Assembly (NCBI GenBank): GCA_018715585.1
Contig: DVLH01000205.1
Span: 1 to 5,223, forward strand
Length of the DNA: 5,223 nt
Direction of reading: 5' to 3'
From: Candidatus Aphodomonas merdavium
Lineage (GTDB): Bacteria > Bacillota > Clostridia > Christensenellales > Aristaeellaceae
Shown here one piece after another: positions 1 through 5,223 of this stretch; position 1 is the stretch's first letter, and the number at the start of each line of letters is the position of its first letter. Both the position numbers and the translations under genes were made by a program. Below the pieces are notes generated by a model. The model was not told where the DNA came from, made no database searches, and worked only from the letters and a program-made list of their open reading frames with translations.

Positions 1-371
1 AACGCATTGCCCGTCGTCAGCAGCCAGTTGACGTCGCCCCGCAAGATCCGTTCCGTCTGCTCCTTCGTCAGCGGCGCTTGTTCCTTGGCGCATAGGCGGT
101 TTATCTTGCTCTTTTTTTCTAGGCGGATAAATTGTTCATTTTTATCGTAGTAACGAATCCGAAATTTTTCACGGTTTTGACAGCCGTCCTGCTTTTCTCG
201 CAATGCCTTGTCATAGACGTTGTCAAAATACAAGCTACGAATGAAGTAAGGGCCTGGATGGTATGGTTCCGGGAGTGCTACCTTGCAAAGCCGTTGGATG
301 AGCGCCACACCATCCAAAGGGGAAATGAGATGCTTGTACTCATGGCGCAATCTAGCCGGTTGAGTCTCCAA
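1..371 (-). CDS. VTC-domain protein, polyphosphate polymerase-like (partial, C-terminus off left edge)
   Basis: This frame is open from a TTG at 371-369 to the left edge, giving 123 codons. The N-terminus reads METQPARLRHEYKHLI. It is followed by IRSLYFDN (44-51), D54-x-ALREK, REKFRIRYY (67-75) and IRLEKKSK (82-89). This order (RHEYK start, R-S-LYFDN, K-x-R-x-R-YY, then L-E-x-K-x-K) is typical of the VTC domain in the CYTH/triphosphate-tunnel superfamily. In yeast Vtc4 the domain makes polyphosphate from ATP, with basic tunnel residues binding the phosphates. Bacterial members are usually cytosolic and their function is mostly inferred. The catalytic C-terminal half is outside the window, so activity cannot be judged. 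No ATG fits: the frame has an in-frame TGA at 437-435 (the stop of the preceding gene) and TTG is the first usual start codon, 11 nt after AAAGGAG. A second TTG at codon 8 is less well placed. It lies 63 nt after the YkvI-like gene and may be co-transcribed. Confidence 0.88.
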   Translation of the reverse strand, partial: METQPARLRHEYKHLISPLDGVALIQRLCKVALPEPYHPGPYFIRSLYFDNVYDKALREKQDGCQNREKFRIRYYDKNEQFIRLEKKSKINRLCAKEQAPLTKEQTERILRGDVNWLLTTGNA

Positions 372-382
372 ATCCTTGTATA

Positions 383-389
383 CTCCTTT
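383..389 (-). promoter_or_regulatory. Ribosome binding site of the VTC-domain gene
   Basis: The minus strand reads AAAGGAG here, 11 nt before the TTG at 371-369. It supports a non-ATG start for the VTC gene, because no ATG or GTG lies in frame between the preceding stop and the conserved RHEYK motif. The spacing is slightly long, so the exact start remains less sure than the gene. Confidence 0.6.
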
Positions 390-434
390 CCTCGTCGTAA
401 TTGTATGAGAAGAAGTATAACCAGGAAATATGGC

Positions 435-1454
435 TCAATTATGAATAACTTTTGACCTGTCTAGAAAAATTTTAAAAAAGCAAAGCAAGCACATCGCACC
501 AAGCGCTGGATAGGTATAGCCAATCAACGTAGTGAAATCGAGCCTTGCCACAAGCGCCGTAATGGCCAGTGCTGCAAGCCACCCCATTTTGTCTCTCATC
601 GGCATCATGCGCGCAAGTGCTCGCACTGCCGCCAAATAGCTCGTCAATACCGCAATCAGCATTGCCGTGGCGCACAGCCAATATCCTACTGGGCCCAACG
701 CTCCGGAAAGCGCCACCACCGGAAGCGCTGCCCGCTGGATAGAACCATATTGCCGCATGAGCGCCGCATTTCCTAGCAGCAGCATACCGCCAATCATTAC
801 TGCCGCCGCTGCACAGGAAAACGCCGTCTCTTTCCTGCCTCCGCTTTTCCCGACCTCGCACATCACACCAGCGCTAAGCGACGCATTCAATCCAGCATAG
901 CATGCCGCCGCCACCAGCGCGCTTGTTCCCCGAGAAAGTTCCACCTCTGGCTTGCCAGCAGCGGCAGGAACGCGCAGCAACAGCGCAAACAGCGCCGCAC
1001 AGCATGGCACAAGCCCAACCCCTAACGCTGCCAGCGGTTTTAACCCGCAGTTGCGCAGCGCATATGCACCCGCAAGTGCCAGCAGAATCCCGCCCTGCCG
1101 TGCAAAACGCACAGGCGCCATTAGCGCTGCGGCTTCTCCTGTCGCTGCAAGCATCGCGCCGCCCACGGCCGTAAGCAGCGCTGCGTAAAGCATTGCGGCT
1201 GCATTTCCTTTTCCGCCACAGATCCCGTCCCGGCAAAGCGCGCCAAGGTCTGCGGCATTAAGCGCACAAGCCGTGCGTGCCATAGAAAAGCATAGCGCGC
1301 CCAGCAGCGCAGCCGCCACCACGCAGCCCAACCAGGAAAACACGCCAAAGCGCGTGAAAAAGGATAGGATTTCCCTACCCGTGGCGAACCCAGCGCCAAC
1401 GCAAGCGGAGGTGAGCGCCAATCCACTTTCAAGACAGCGTTTTACATTTCGCAT
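435..1454 (-). CDS. YkvI-family multi-pass membrane protein
   Basis: The product is 339 residues, very hydrophobic and alanine-rich, with about ten membrane segments (roughly 10-28, 36-58, 85-108, 121-135, 140-162, 180-197, 211-233, 254-276, 289-305, 309-331). The first helix carries VGAGFATGREI (19-29), the N-terminal signature of the YkvI family, a branch of the LeuT/APC-fold transporters. The ending, with GYTYPALGAM (312-321), also fits that family. It acts in the cytoplasmic membrane; its substrate is not established for the family. I chose the ATG at 1454-1452 because it puts the start just before helix 1, as is usual in the family. A longer frame back to 1556 would overlap the preceding gene by 38 nt and has no ribosome binding site. 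The ATG at 1454 also lacks a good Shine-Dalgarno; the only strong one nearby (1506-1511) serves an out-of-frame ATG at 1501, so translation may be coupled to that small ORF. Family call is confident, exact start moderate. Confidence 0.87.
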   Translation of the reverse strand: MRNVKRCLESGLALTSACVGAGFATGREILSFFTRFGVFSWLGCVVAAALLGALCFSMARTACALNAADLGALCRDGICGGKGNAAAMLYAALLTAVGGAMLAATGEAAALMAPVRFARQGGILLALAGAYALRNCGLKPLAALGVGLVPCCAALFALLLRVPAAAGKPEVELSRGTSALVAAACYAGLNASLSAGVMCEVGKSGGRKETAFSCAAAAVMIGGMLLLGNAALMRQYGSIQRAALPVVALSGALGPVGYWLCATAMLIAVLTSYLAAVRALARMMPMRDKMGWLAALAITALVARLDFTTLIGYTYPALGAMCLLCFFKIFLDRSKVIHN

Positions 1455-1501
1455 CGCTTTTGCATATGAAAAGCGCGCCGCAAAAATGCGCGGCGCGCCA
1501 T
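1442..1501 (-). CDS. Possible leader peptide upstream of and overlapping the YkvI-like gene (19 aa)
   Basis: An ATG at 1501-1499 follows AAGGAG (1511-1506) by 4 nt and opens a 19-codon frame, MARRAFLRRAFHMQKRCEM, ending in TAA at 1444-1442. It begins 17 nt after the stop of the zinc-ribbon gene and ends inside the start of the YkvI-like gene, in another frame, 13-nt overlap. This is the best ribosome binding site of the junction, while the YkvI start at 1454 has none. Ribosomes ending at 1442 could restart at 1454, which would couple the two. The frame runs through the hairpin at 1473-1498, so its arginine and alanine codons are partly forced by the palindrome. It could instead be chance, or a sequencing indel could have separated the true N-terminus of the YkvI-like protein: the A5 run at 1482-1486 and the A4 run at 1469-1472 are candidate sites. 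Confidence 0.35.
   Translation of the reverse strand: MARRAFLRRAFHMQKRCEM
1469..1498 (-). terminator. GC-rich hairpin with short T tract: terminator or attenuator
   Basis: GCGCGCCGC (1473-1481) and GCGGCGCGC (1490-1498) form a perfect 9-bp, all-GC stem with an 8-nt loop. On the minus strand the stem is followed by TTTT (1472-1469). It starts 20 nt after the stop of the zinc-ribbon gene and ends 14 nt before the YkvI ATG. This looks like an intrinsic terminator for the preceding operon. The T tract is short, so it may be leaky. Because the possible leader peptide is translated across it, ribosomes on that frame could prevent folding and allow readthrough, as in attenuation. On the plus strand the stem is followed by CATAAATC rather than a T run, so it is directional for minus-strand transcripts. 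Confidence 0.5.
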
Positions 1502-1505
1502 AAAT

Positions 1506-1511
1506 CTCCTT
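1506..1511 (-). promoter_or_regulatory. Strong Shine-Dalgarno at the zinc-ribbon gene / YkvI junction
   Basis: The minus strand reads AAAAAGGAGATTTATG. AAGGAG is 4 nt from the ATG at 1501, which is not in the YkvI frame. In the YkvI frame the nearest codon after it is ATT directly against the GGAG, too close to serve as a start. It is about 50 nt before the chosen YkvI ATG, too far to serve it directly. Confidence 0.6.
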
Positions 1512-1518
1512 TTTCGCC

Positions 1519-3468
1519 TCATGCAGACATATACCAGCGCCACTCCATGCGCACAATCAGCCCGCCTTCGCTGTAATAGCTCAGCTCCACCCAGGTATCG
1601 GTGGCTACTTTGTAGTAATAGCCAATATGGAAATCGTCCTCGTCAATGCGCGTAAGGATGCCAATGGCGCTGCTGGTCGTCGTCGTAAGCGTGTAAAGGT
1701 TGCGGATTCCCTGCGTATTTTCCTCGCCACCCACATCACGGAACGCAGAGAGGACGTCTTCCACGCGCATGCCAATACCAGTGCTACGAGGCCCTTTCAT
1801 CTCCGATGTGGACGTCGAAAGTTCCACCAACACGGGCGATTTATCGTTGTTCCGATCAAGGAAGGTAGCGAATCCCCACGCATAGTTCAATCGCGTATAG
1901 TTTCCCAGCTCGTCCCTCCCGTCGTCCTGTTGGCTGTTTGGCTCACCATAGGTAGAAATGAAGCTCTCCTGCGTCGTGTTGTTGAGCGAAAGCTTGTCGA
2001 TAACATCGCTGTCCTTAAAGGAAGTCCCCGCATTTCCCCCGCATTCGTATTCGACAACCATTTCGTTGGATTTTTTCCCTTCCGCATTCACGGCAATCGC
2101 CCGCAGGGTTGTCTTGCCAATGCGCAGCGTAATGGGCCCTTGATAGAGCGTAGATTCCGTCGTAGGCGCCGTACCGTCCATCGTATAGTACATAGCGACC
2201 ACATCATCACCGCAACGAAGGGAAACCGTTCGCACGCTGGAATATTCTCCGGATTGCAACGTAGCTTTGGGGGCATCCGGGTTTGGCTTGTTGATGATGT
2301 ACGTCTGCGAGTTGATATCGCTGAACATGCCATCCTTGCTGGCTACAGCCTGCAATTTCCAAGAACCTTCCGCCAGGTAAATCGGTTCCGAATACAGCGT
2401 TCCATCCTCCTGCGGGTCCTCCCCCAAGAGGGTGTAATAGATTTTCGCGCCCTCCTCGGCGCTGATGGAAAGTTCAAACTCCTCAGCAAAGCTGCCTCCA
2501 AGCACGGATACGGTTGGCGTTGCGGGCTTTATCTGCCGCAGCAGCGTTGTAAAATAGGAGTCCTCCGTGTTTTCTATGGCAAGATCGATGCACTCCAATG
2601 CCTCATAGTTGCGTCCAGTATCTAGCAATATTTCAACCAGATAGCGGTAGGACTCCGGGTACGCCGGCCAACACTCAATAGCATACATATACGCAAGCTC
2701 TGCACGTTCCGGCATGTTTGCGCCCGTATAGGCACGCCCCAGGTCGATCAGCGTTTCCAAGTCCTGCGGATTCTTTGTCTGTGCAATCTCTAGCGCATTG
2801 ACAGCACGTGAAATCGAACCGCTGGACATATATTCGCGGCCAAGCTCCAAATACGCTTCCGCTGTTGTATCCCACCCCATGCGCGCACAAAACACCGTTC
2901 CAGGAAGCGTATGCGCAAGGAAAAAGTAGATTCCGCTTGCGATTATCAACACAGAAACCACCGTAACGGCGAAAAGGCGAATCCAATTTAGGTTAGCATA
3001 GTCCGAATATTCCGGTTCAATGGCCTTGTATTTATGGCGGCGCACCATGCGGATTTTTTCCTCTGGCACGCCTTCTGCGCCGTTTGAGAGCTGGGAAAGC
3101 GGGCGTGGCTTTTCCGGACGCGAAGCGGCCAGTGGTTCATCCGGCTTTTGTTGCCTTCTGGTAGAGGGGCGTTCATCCGCCCGGCTTTGCGGCTGCTGCA
3201 CATGGCGGGGGGCGCTTTGGGAAGCGTGGGTATGGCGTCCCTCAACCTCAGGAGCTTGTTCATGCTGCGACGTTTGTTGCGGCTGTTCACGAGGATCAGG
3301 CCGCTGTGGTTCCGAAGGCAACGTGGAAACGCGCCGGGCAGGCCCTTTCCACGGGCTTTTCTCATGACGGGTAGGAGTCCTTTCCTCCTGTGACGCAAGG
3401 CGCGCGCCACAGCGCGGGCAGACTTCATGCCCTTCCCCAAGCAAAACACCGCAGTTTTTACAGATCAT
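1519..3468 (-). CDS. Membrane-anchored zinc-ribbon / TPR / chitobiase-type beta-sandwich protein
   Basis: The product is 649 residues. Domains in order: an N-terminal zinc ribbon with C3-x-x-C6 and C17-P-R-C20; a charged P/Q/R/E-rich, probably disordered linker (about 25-140); a basic patch (RMVRRHKYK, 140-148); one membrane helix (about 163-185); three TPRs (about 203-236, 237-270, 271-304); two repeats of the chitobiase/beta-hexosaminidase C-terminal type (about 316-396 and 399-478), the second with the classic YYTMDGTAPTTESTLYQGPI pattern and the first degenerate; then an unrecognised domain (about 484-649). The positive charge before the helix suggests the zinc ribbon is cytoplasmic and the rest extracytoplasmic. 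No catalytic domain is visible, so the role is probably binding or scaffolding. The ATG at 3468 has GGAGG at 3478-3474 with 5-nt spacing. It begins 23 nt after the HEAT-like gene, consistent with one operon. Coding is certain; function is unknown. Confidence 0.92.
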   Translation of the reverse strand: MICKNCGVLLGEGHEVCPRCGARLASQEERTPTRHEKSPWKGPARRVSTLPSEPQRPDPREQPQQTSQHEQAPEVEGRHTHASQSAPRHVQQPQSRADERPSTRRQQKPDEPLAASRPEKPRPLSQLSNGAEGVPEEKIRMVRRHKYKAIEPEYSDYANLNWIRLFAVTVVSVLIIASGIYFFLAHTLPGTVFCARMGWDTTAEAYLELGREYMSSGSISRAVNALEIAQTKNPQDLETLIDLGRAYTGANMPERAELAYMYAIECWPAYPESYRYLVEILLDTGRNYEALECIDLAIENTEDSYFTTLLRQIKPATPTVSVLGGSFAEEFELSISAEEGAKIYYTLLGEDPQEDGTLYSEPIYLAEGSWKLQAVASKDGMFSDINSQTYIINKPNPDAPKATLQSGEYSSVRTVSLRCGDDVVAMYYTMDGTAPTTESTLYQGPITLRIGKTTLRAIAVNAEGKKSNEMVVEYECGGNAGTSFKDSDVIDKLSLNNTTQESFISTYGEPNSQQDDGRDELGNYTRLNYAWGFATFLDRNNDKSPVLVELSTSTSEMKGPRSTGIGMRVEDVLSAFRDVGGEENTQGIRNLYTLTTTTSSAIGILTRIDEDDFHIGYYYKVATDTWVELSYYSEGGLIVRMEWRWYMSA

Positions 3469-3473
3469 CCTAT

Positions 3474-3478
3474 CCTCC
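3474..3478 (-). promoter_or_regulatory. Ribosome binding site of the zinc-ribbon gene
   Basis: GGAGG on the minus strand lies 5 nt before the ATG at 3468-3466 and fixes that start. The start is also supported by the zinc-ribbon cysteines beginning at residue 3. The short gap to the preceding stop leaves no room for a separate promoter. Confidence 0.8.
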
Positions 3479-3491
3479 GCACCGCCCGGGA

Positions 3492-4322
3492 TTACTCCAT
3501 CCGGCTCAGTGATTCATAGTATGGGTCGCCGTGAAAGTCCCGCTCCTGCGGGACGTCGGCACCTAGCGCCTCCACAGCATTGCGCAGTTCAATATAGTCT
3601 AGATAGTTCAACTCCGGACGATTCATCGTTTCCAACAAAACGGGAACAGCGCGCGCATCGCCCAGCTTTCCAAGCAATGCGGCCAAAAAGGCAATATGCT
3701 CTTCCTCCTGTTCCAGGCGCGCCATTACCAGTGCAAACGTCTCTTTGCAGGACGGAAAGTTGCCCAGGATATCCAGGAATGTTTCCTGTGCATCCCGGCT
3801 CGCTCCGTCATACGCAGCCAGCACGGCTGGTACGACGCATTCGCCCATTGCCACAAGCGCTTCTGCGGCCATGTCCGCGCGTTCATCCTTCGGTTGCCGC
3901 TGTAAAATCCAGCGGATATAGAACGAAAGCGGCTCGCGGCTTTCTAGCTCCGTCAAAAGCGAGATGGCAATCAGCACAGCCTCCTCTGGCGCCGCTTCAT
4001 CAAAGAGCAAATGCAGCAGCGCACGCTGCGCATCATCTCCTAGCGCCACAAGCCTGTCCAGCAAAAGATCCGGAACGGGGACGTCCTGACGGCAATACGC
4101 CAGCAAATAATCGCGCAGATAAGACGCATCGTCATAGCGCTCAAAAAAAGTGGCAGGACAAGCGCCGTCCAAAAAATCGGCCGGAGTGTTCAGCCAACGC
4201 TCATAAAGCGCCGGCATCTCATCCTCCATCCTGTCAGCATTGTTTCCAAATTCCGCCGCATGCTGCCGCACCCACTCGGACGCATACGCCTGAAACTGCT
4301 CGTCAAAATTCACGCATTCCAC
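3492..4322 (-). CDS. HEAT-like repeat protein of unknown function
   Basis: From the GTG at 4322 the product is 276 residues, acidic, with no signal peptide or membrane helix, so probably cytosolic. Residues 37-60 contain a distinctive segment beginning PALYERWLNTPADFLDG and ending CPATFF. From about residue 75 to 255 it consists of helix pairs with leucine/alanine spacing typical of HEAT/PBS-lyase-like repeats, for example AAEALVAMGECVVPAVLAAY and LAALLGKLGDARAVPVLLET. Such repeats bind other proteins. I chose GTG 4322 because GGAGG (4336-4332) lies 9 nt upstream; a second GTG at 4313 is too far from it. A longer frame back to an ATG at 4535 is mostly the shadow of the preceding gene (low-complexity, basic N-terminus) and is rejected. 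The start overlaps the preceding gene by 20 nt, which suggests translational coupling and co-function. I do not recognise a named family beyond HEAT-like. Confidence 0.87.
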   Translation of the reverse strand: MECVNFDEQFQAYASEWVRQHAAEFGNNADRMEDEMPALYERWLNTPADFLDGACPATFFERYDDASYLRDYLLAYCRQDVPVPDLLLDRLVALGDDAQRALLHLLFDEAAPEEAVLIAISLLTELESREPLSFYIRWILQRQPKDERADMAAEALVAMGECVVPAVLAAYDGASRDAQETFLDILGNFPSCKETFALVMARLEQEEEHIAFLAALLGKLGDARAVPVLLETMNRPELNYLDYIELRNAVEALGADVPQERDFHGDPYYESLSRME

Positions 4323-5223
4323 GATTCTCCACCTCCGCAGCCAGCCTGCGGGCAACCCGCAAAAGCTTACGCCTATCCTTTGTTTTCTTCGGCAGATCGA
4401 CGCTTTCCTGCCGAAGCAGCGCATATGCTGCCGCAACGGTACGCATGCGCGTCGCTCCGCCCACAATCGCTCCATTCTCCAACACCGCCCTACAGAGTGC
4501 ACGCAGTGCCTTTTTTTCTTTTTCCCCCGATGCACCTGTGCGCTGTTTCATGACGGAATAAAGCATATTCTCATGTGCAAGGGATGGCCGTTCCTGCCCG
4601 CGGCTCACCCGCACAAGCGTCATCCTGCCGTCAATCACAACGTAAAACGGACCTTTCACACCCATCACGCAAAGCGCCGCCAACGCTTCGTGCTTGAGCG
4701 TCCAGGATGCGTCAACATCGCAGAGCACGCTCAAAAGCAGCGCTTCCGCCCGGCGCCCACTCAGCGTCATCAGCACGCTCACCGCCGTAGCGCAAACGCC
4801 TGCCTCGTCGCTTGTCAGCGCCCAGGATAGCAGCTTTTCCAGCTCCCCTTCTTTGTTTTCCAATTGCTCCTGCATTGCCTGCGGGCCTTCCAGCACAAGC
4901 TTTCGCAAACGGGAAAGGCGCGCAAGCGTCTCCTCTAGCGGCGTTTGACGCACATAGGGCAACTTGGTGGGCAACGTTCCCTGCTGCGCAGCCTCCAACC
5001 GGTATTCAGCCACGGTATCCAGGGGATCAATGCGGCGCAACAGCTTCCAGCAGCGGATCGCCTCTTCCAGGTTGCCATTGTTATACTGTGCGCAGGCGGC
5101 AAGATGTAAAACATCATCGGAATAAGGCGCACCTGCCAGCGTATCCGCCAATACGTCGAGCACAACCTGCGGTGCATCCATCTCACATGCAACATGGCAA
5201 ACGAGAATCGCTTCCCGTTCATC
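4303..5223 (-). CDS. TPR/helical-repeat protein (partial, N-terminus off right edge)
   Basis: The frame is open from the right edge to TGA at 4305-4303, giving the last 306 residues. An ATG at 5181 exists, but the 14 codons before it (DEREAILVCHVACE) continue the same helical pattern without a stop and no convincing ribosome binding site precedes that ATG, so the true start is probably upstream of the window. Fragment residues 36-69 form a clear TPR (Y47-x-x-G-N-x-x-E-A-I, ending in DPLD). After a linker (about 75-95) comes a long helical segment (about 95-130) and then HEAT-like helices (about 130-170, including SWTLKHEALAALCVMGVKGP). Residues about 175-306 include a small strand-rich piece (YVVIDGRMTLVRVSRG) and a basic helical tail. 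No enzyme motif or membrane segment is seen. It probably works as a cytosolic interaction protein with the overlapping HEAT-like gene. I do not recognise the family. Confidence 0.86.
   Translation of the reverse strand, partial: DEREAILVCHVACEMDAPQVVLDVLADTLAGAPYSDDVLHLAACAQYNNGNLEEAIRCWKLLRRIDPLDTVAEYRLEAAQQGTLPTKLPYVRQTPLEETLARLSRLRKLVLEGPQAMQEQLENKEGELEKLLSWALTSDEAGVCATAVSVLMTLSGRRAEALLLSVLCDVDASWTLKHEALAALCVMGVKGPFYVVIDGRMTLVRVSRGQERPSLAHENMLYSVMKQRTGASGEKEKKALRALCRAVLENGAIVGGATRMRTVAAAYALLRQESVDLPKKTKDRRKLLRVARRLAAEVENRGMREF
4327..4336 (-). promoter_or_regulatory. Ribosome binding site inside the preceding gene, deciding the GTG start of the HEAT-like gene
   Basis: The minus strand reads GGAGGTGGAG here, giving two overlapping Shine-Dalgarno-like cores, 9 and 4 nt before the GTG at 4322-4320. 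It lies within the last codons of the TPR-protein gene, so ribosomes finishing that gene can pass directly to the next. The GTG at 4313 would have 13-18 nt spacing and is less likely. Confidence 0.65.

Noticed and set aside
414..438. Possible promoter for the VTC gene (TTGAGC and TATACT on the minus strand)
   Set aside because: The -10-like TATACT (419-414) is fair, but the spacer is only 13 nt, no -35 element sits at 17 nt, and there is no other support.
132..455. Plus-strand frame of 107 codons
   Set aside because: It lies antisense to the VTC-domain gene and the tail of the YkvI-like gene; the minus frame has recognisable family motifs and this one does not.
460..482. AT-rich run near the end of the YkvI-like gene as a terminator
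   Set aside because: It is a simple A/T run inside the coding sequence with no GC stem next to it.
1455..1556. N-terminal extension of the YkvI-like gene to an ATG at 1556
   Set aside because: It would add 34 residues before helix 1, overlap the preceding gene, and lacks a ribosome binding site; it also runs through the hairpin.
1627..2625. Plus-strand frame of 332 codons
   Set aside because: It is antisense to the zinc-ribbon protein; its arginine- and isoleucine-rich translation shows no domain, while the minus frame has TPR and CHB_HEX-type repeats.
4323..4535. N-terminal extension of the HEAT-like gene to an ATG at 4535
   Set aside because: It would overlap the TPR gene by 233 nt, its translation is basic and low-complexity, and a good ribosome binding site supports GTG 4322 instead.
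3509..4561. Plus-strand frame of 350 codons
   Set aside because: It is antisense to the HEAT-like gene and the end of the TPR gene; the translation is low-complexity, rich in P, A, R and H, typical of a shadow frame in GC-rich DNA.

Overview
The window shows one strand of a bacterial chromosome fragment. Every gene I can support is on the minus strand, so transcription runs from the right edge to the left. Strong AGGAGG-type ribosome binding sites, GTG and TTG starts, a YkvI-type membrane protein and a bacterial VTC-domain protein point to a Gram-positive, Clostridia-like Firmicute with moderately high GC. This placement is an inference; there is no rRNA or other marker gene.

From right to left: (1) positions 5223-4303 hold the C-terminal 306 residues of a TPR/alpha-helical-repeat protein whose start lies beyond the right edge. 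(2) Positions 4322-3492 hold a 276-residue HEAT-like repeat protein that overlaps the first gene by 20 nt. (3) After a 23-nt gap, positions 3468-1519 hold a 649-residue membrane-anchored protein with a zinc ribbon, a disordered linker, one membrane helix, three TPRs, two chitobiase-type beta-sandwich repeats and an unrecognised C-terminal domain. (4) The next junction (about 1515-1440) has a strong Shine-Dalgarno, a possible 19-codon leader peptide and a GC-rich hairpin followed by TTTT. (5) Positions 1454-435 hold a YkvI-family multi-pass membrane protein. (6) After 63 nt, positions 371-1 hold the N-terminal 123 residues of a VTC-domain (polyphosphate polymerase-like) protein, cut by the left edge.

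Genes 1-3 are packed like one operon and all consist of protein-interaction modules (TPR, HEAT, zinc ribbon, beta-sandwich). They could form or scaffold a complex near the membrane, but nothing in the sequence identifies its job. The hairpin at 1473-1498 may end this operon or limit readthrough into the ykvI-like gene. No tRNA, rRNA, CRISPR array, insertion sequence or phage gene is visible. I found no clear new defence or mobile system. The least explained items are the leader/hairpin junction, the composite zinc-ribbon protein and the unassigned HEAT/TPR pair.
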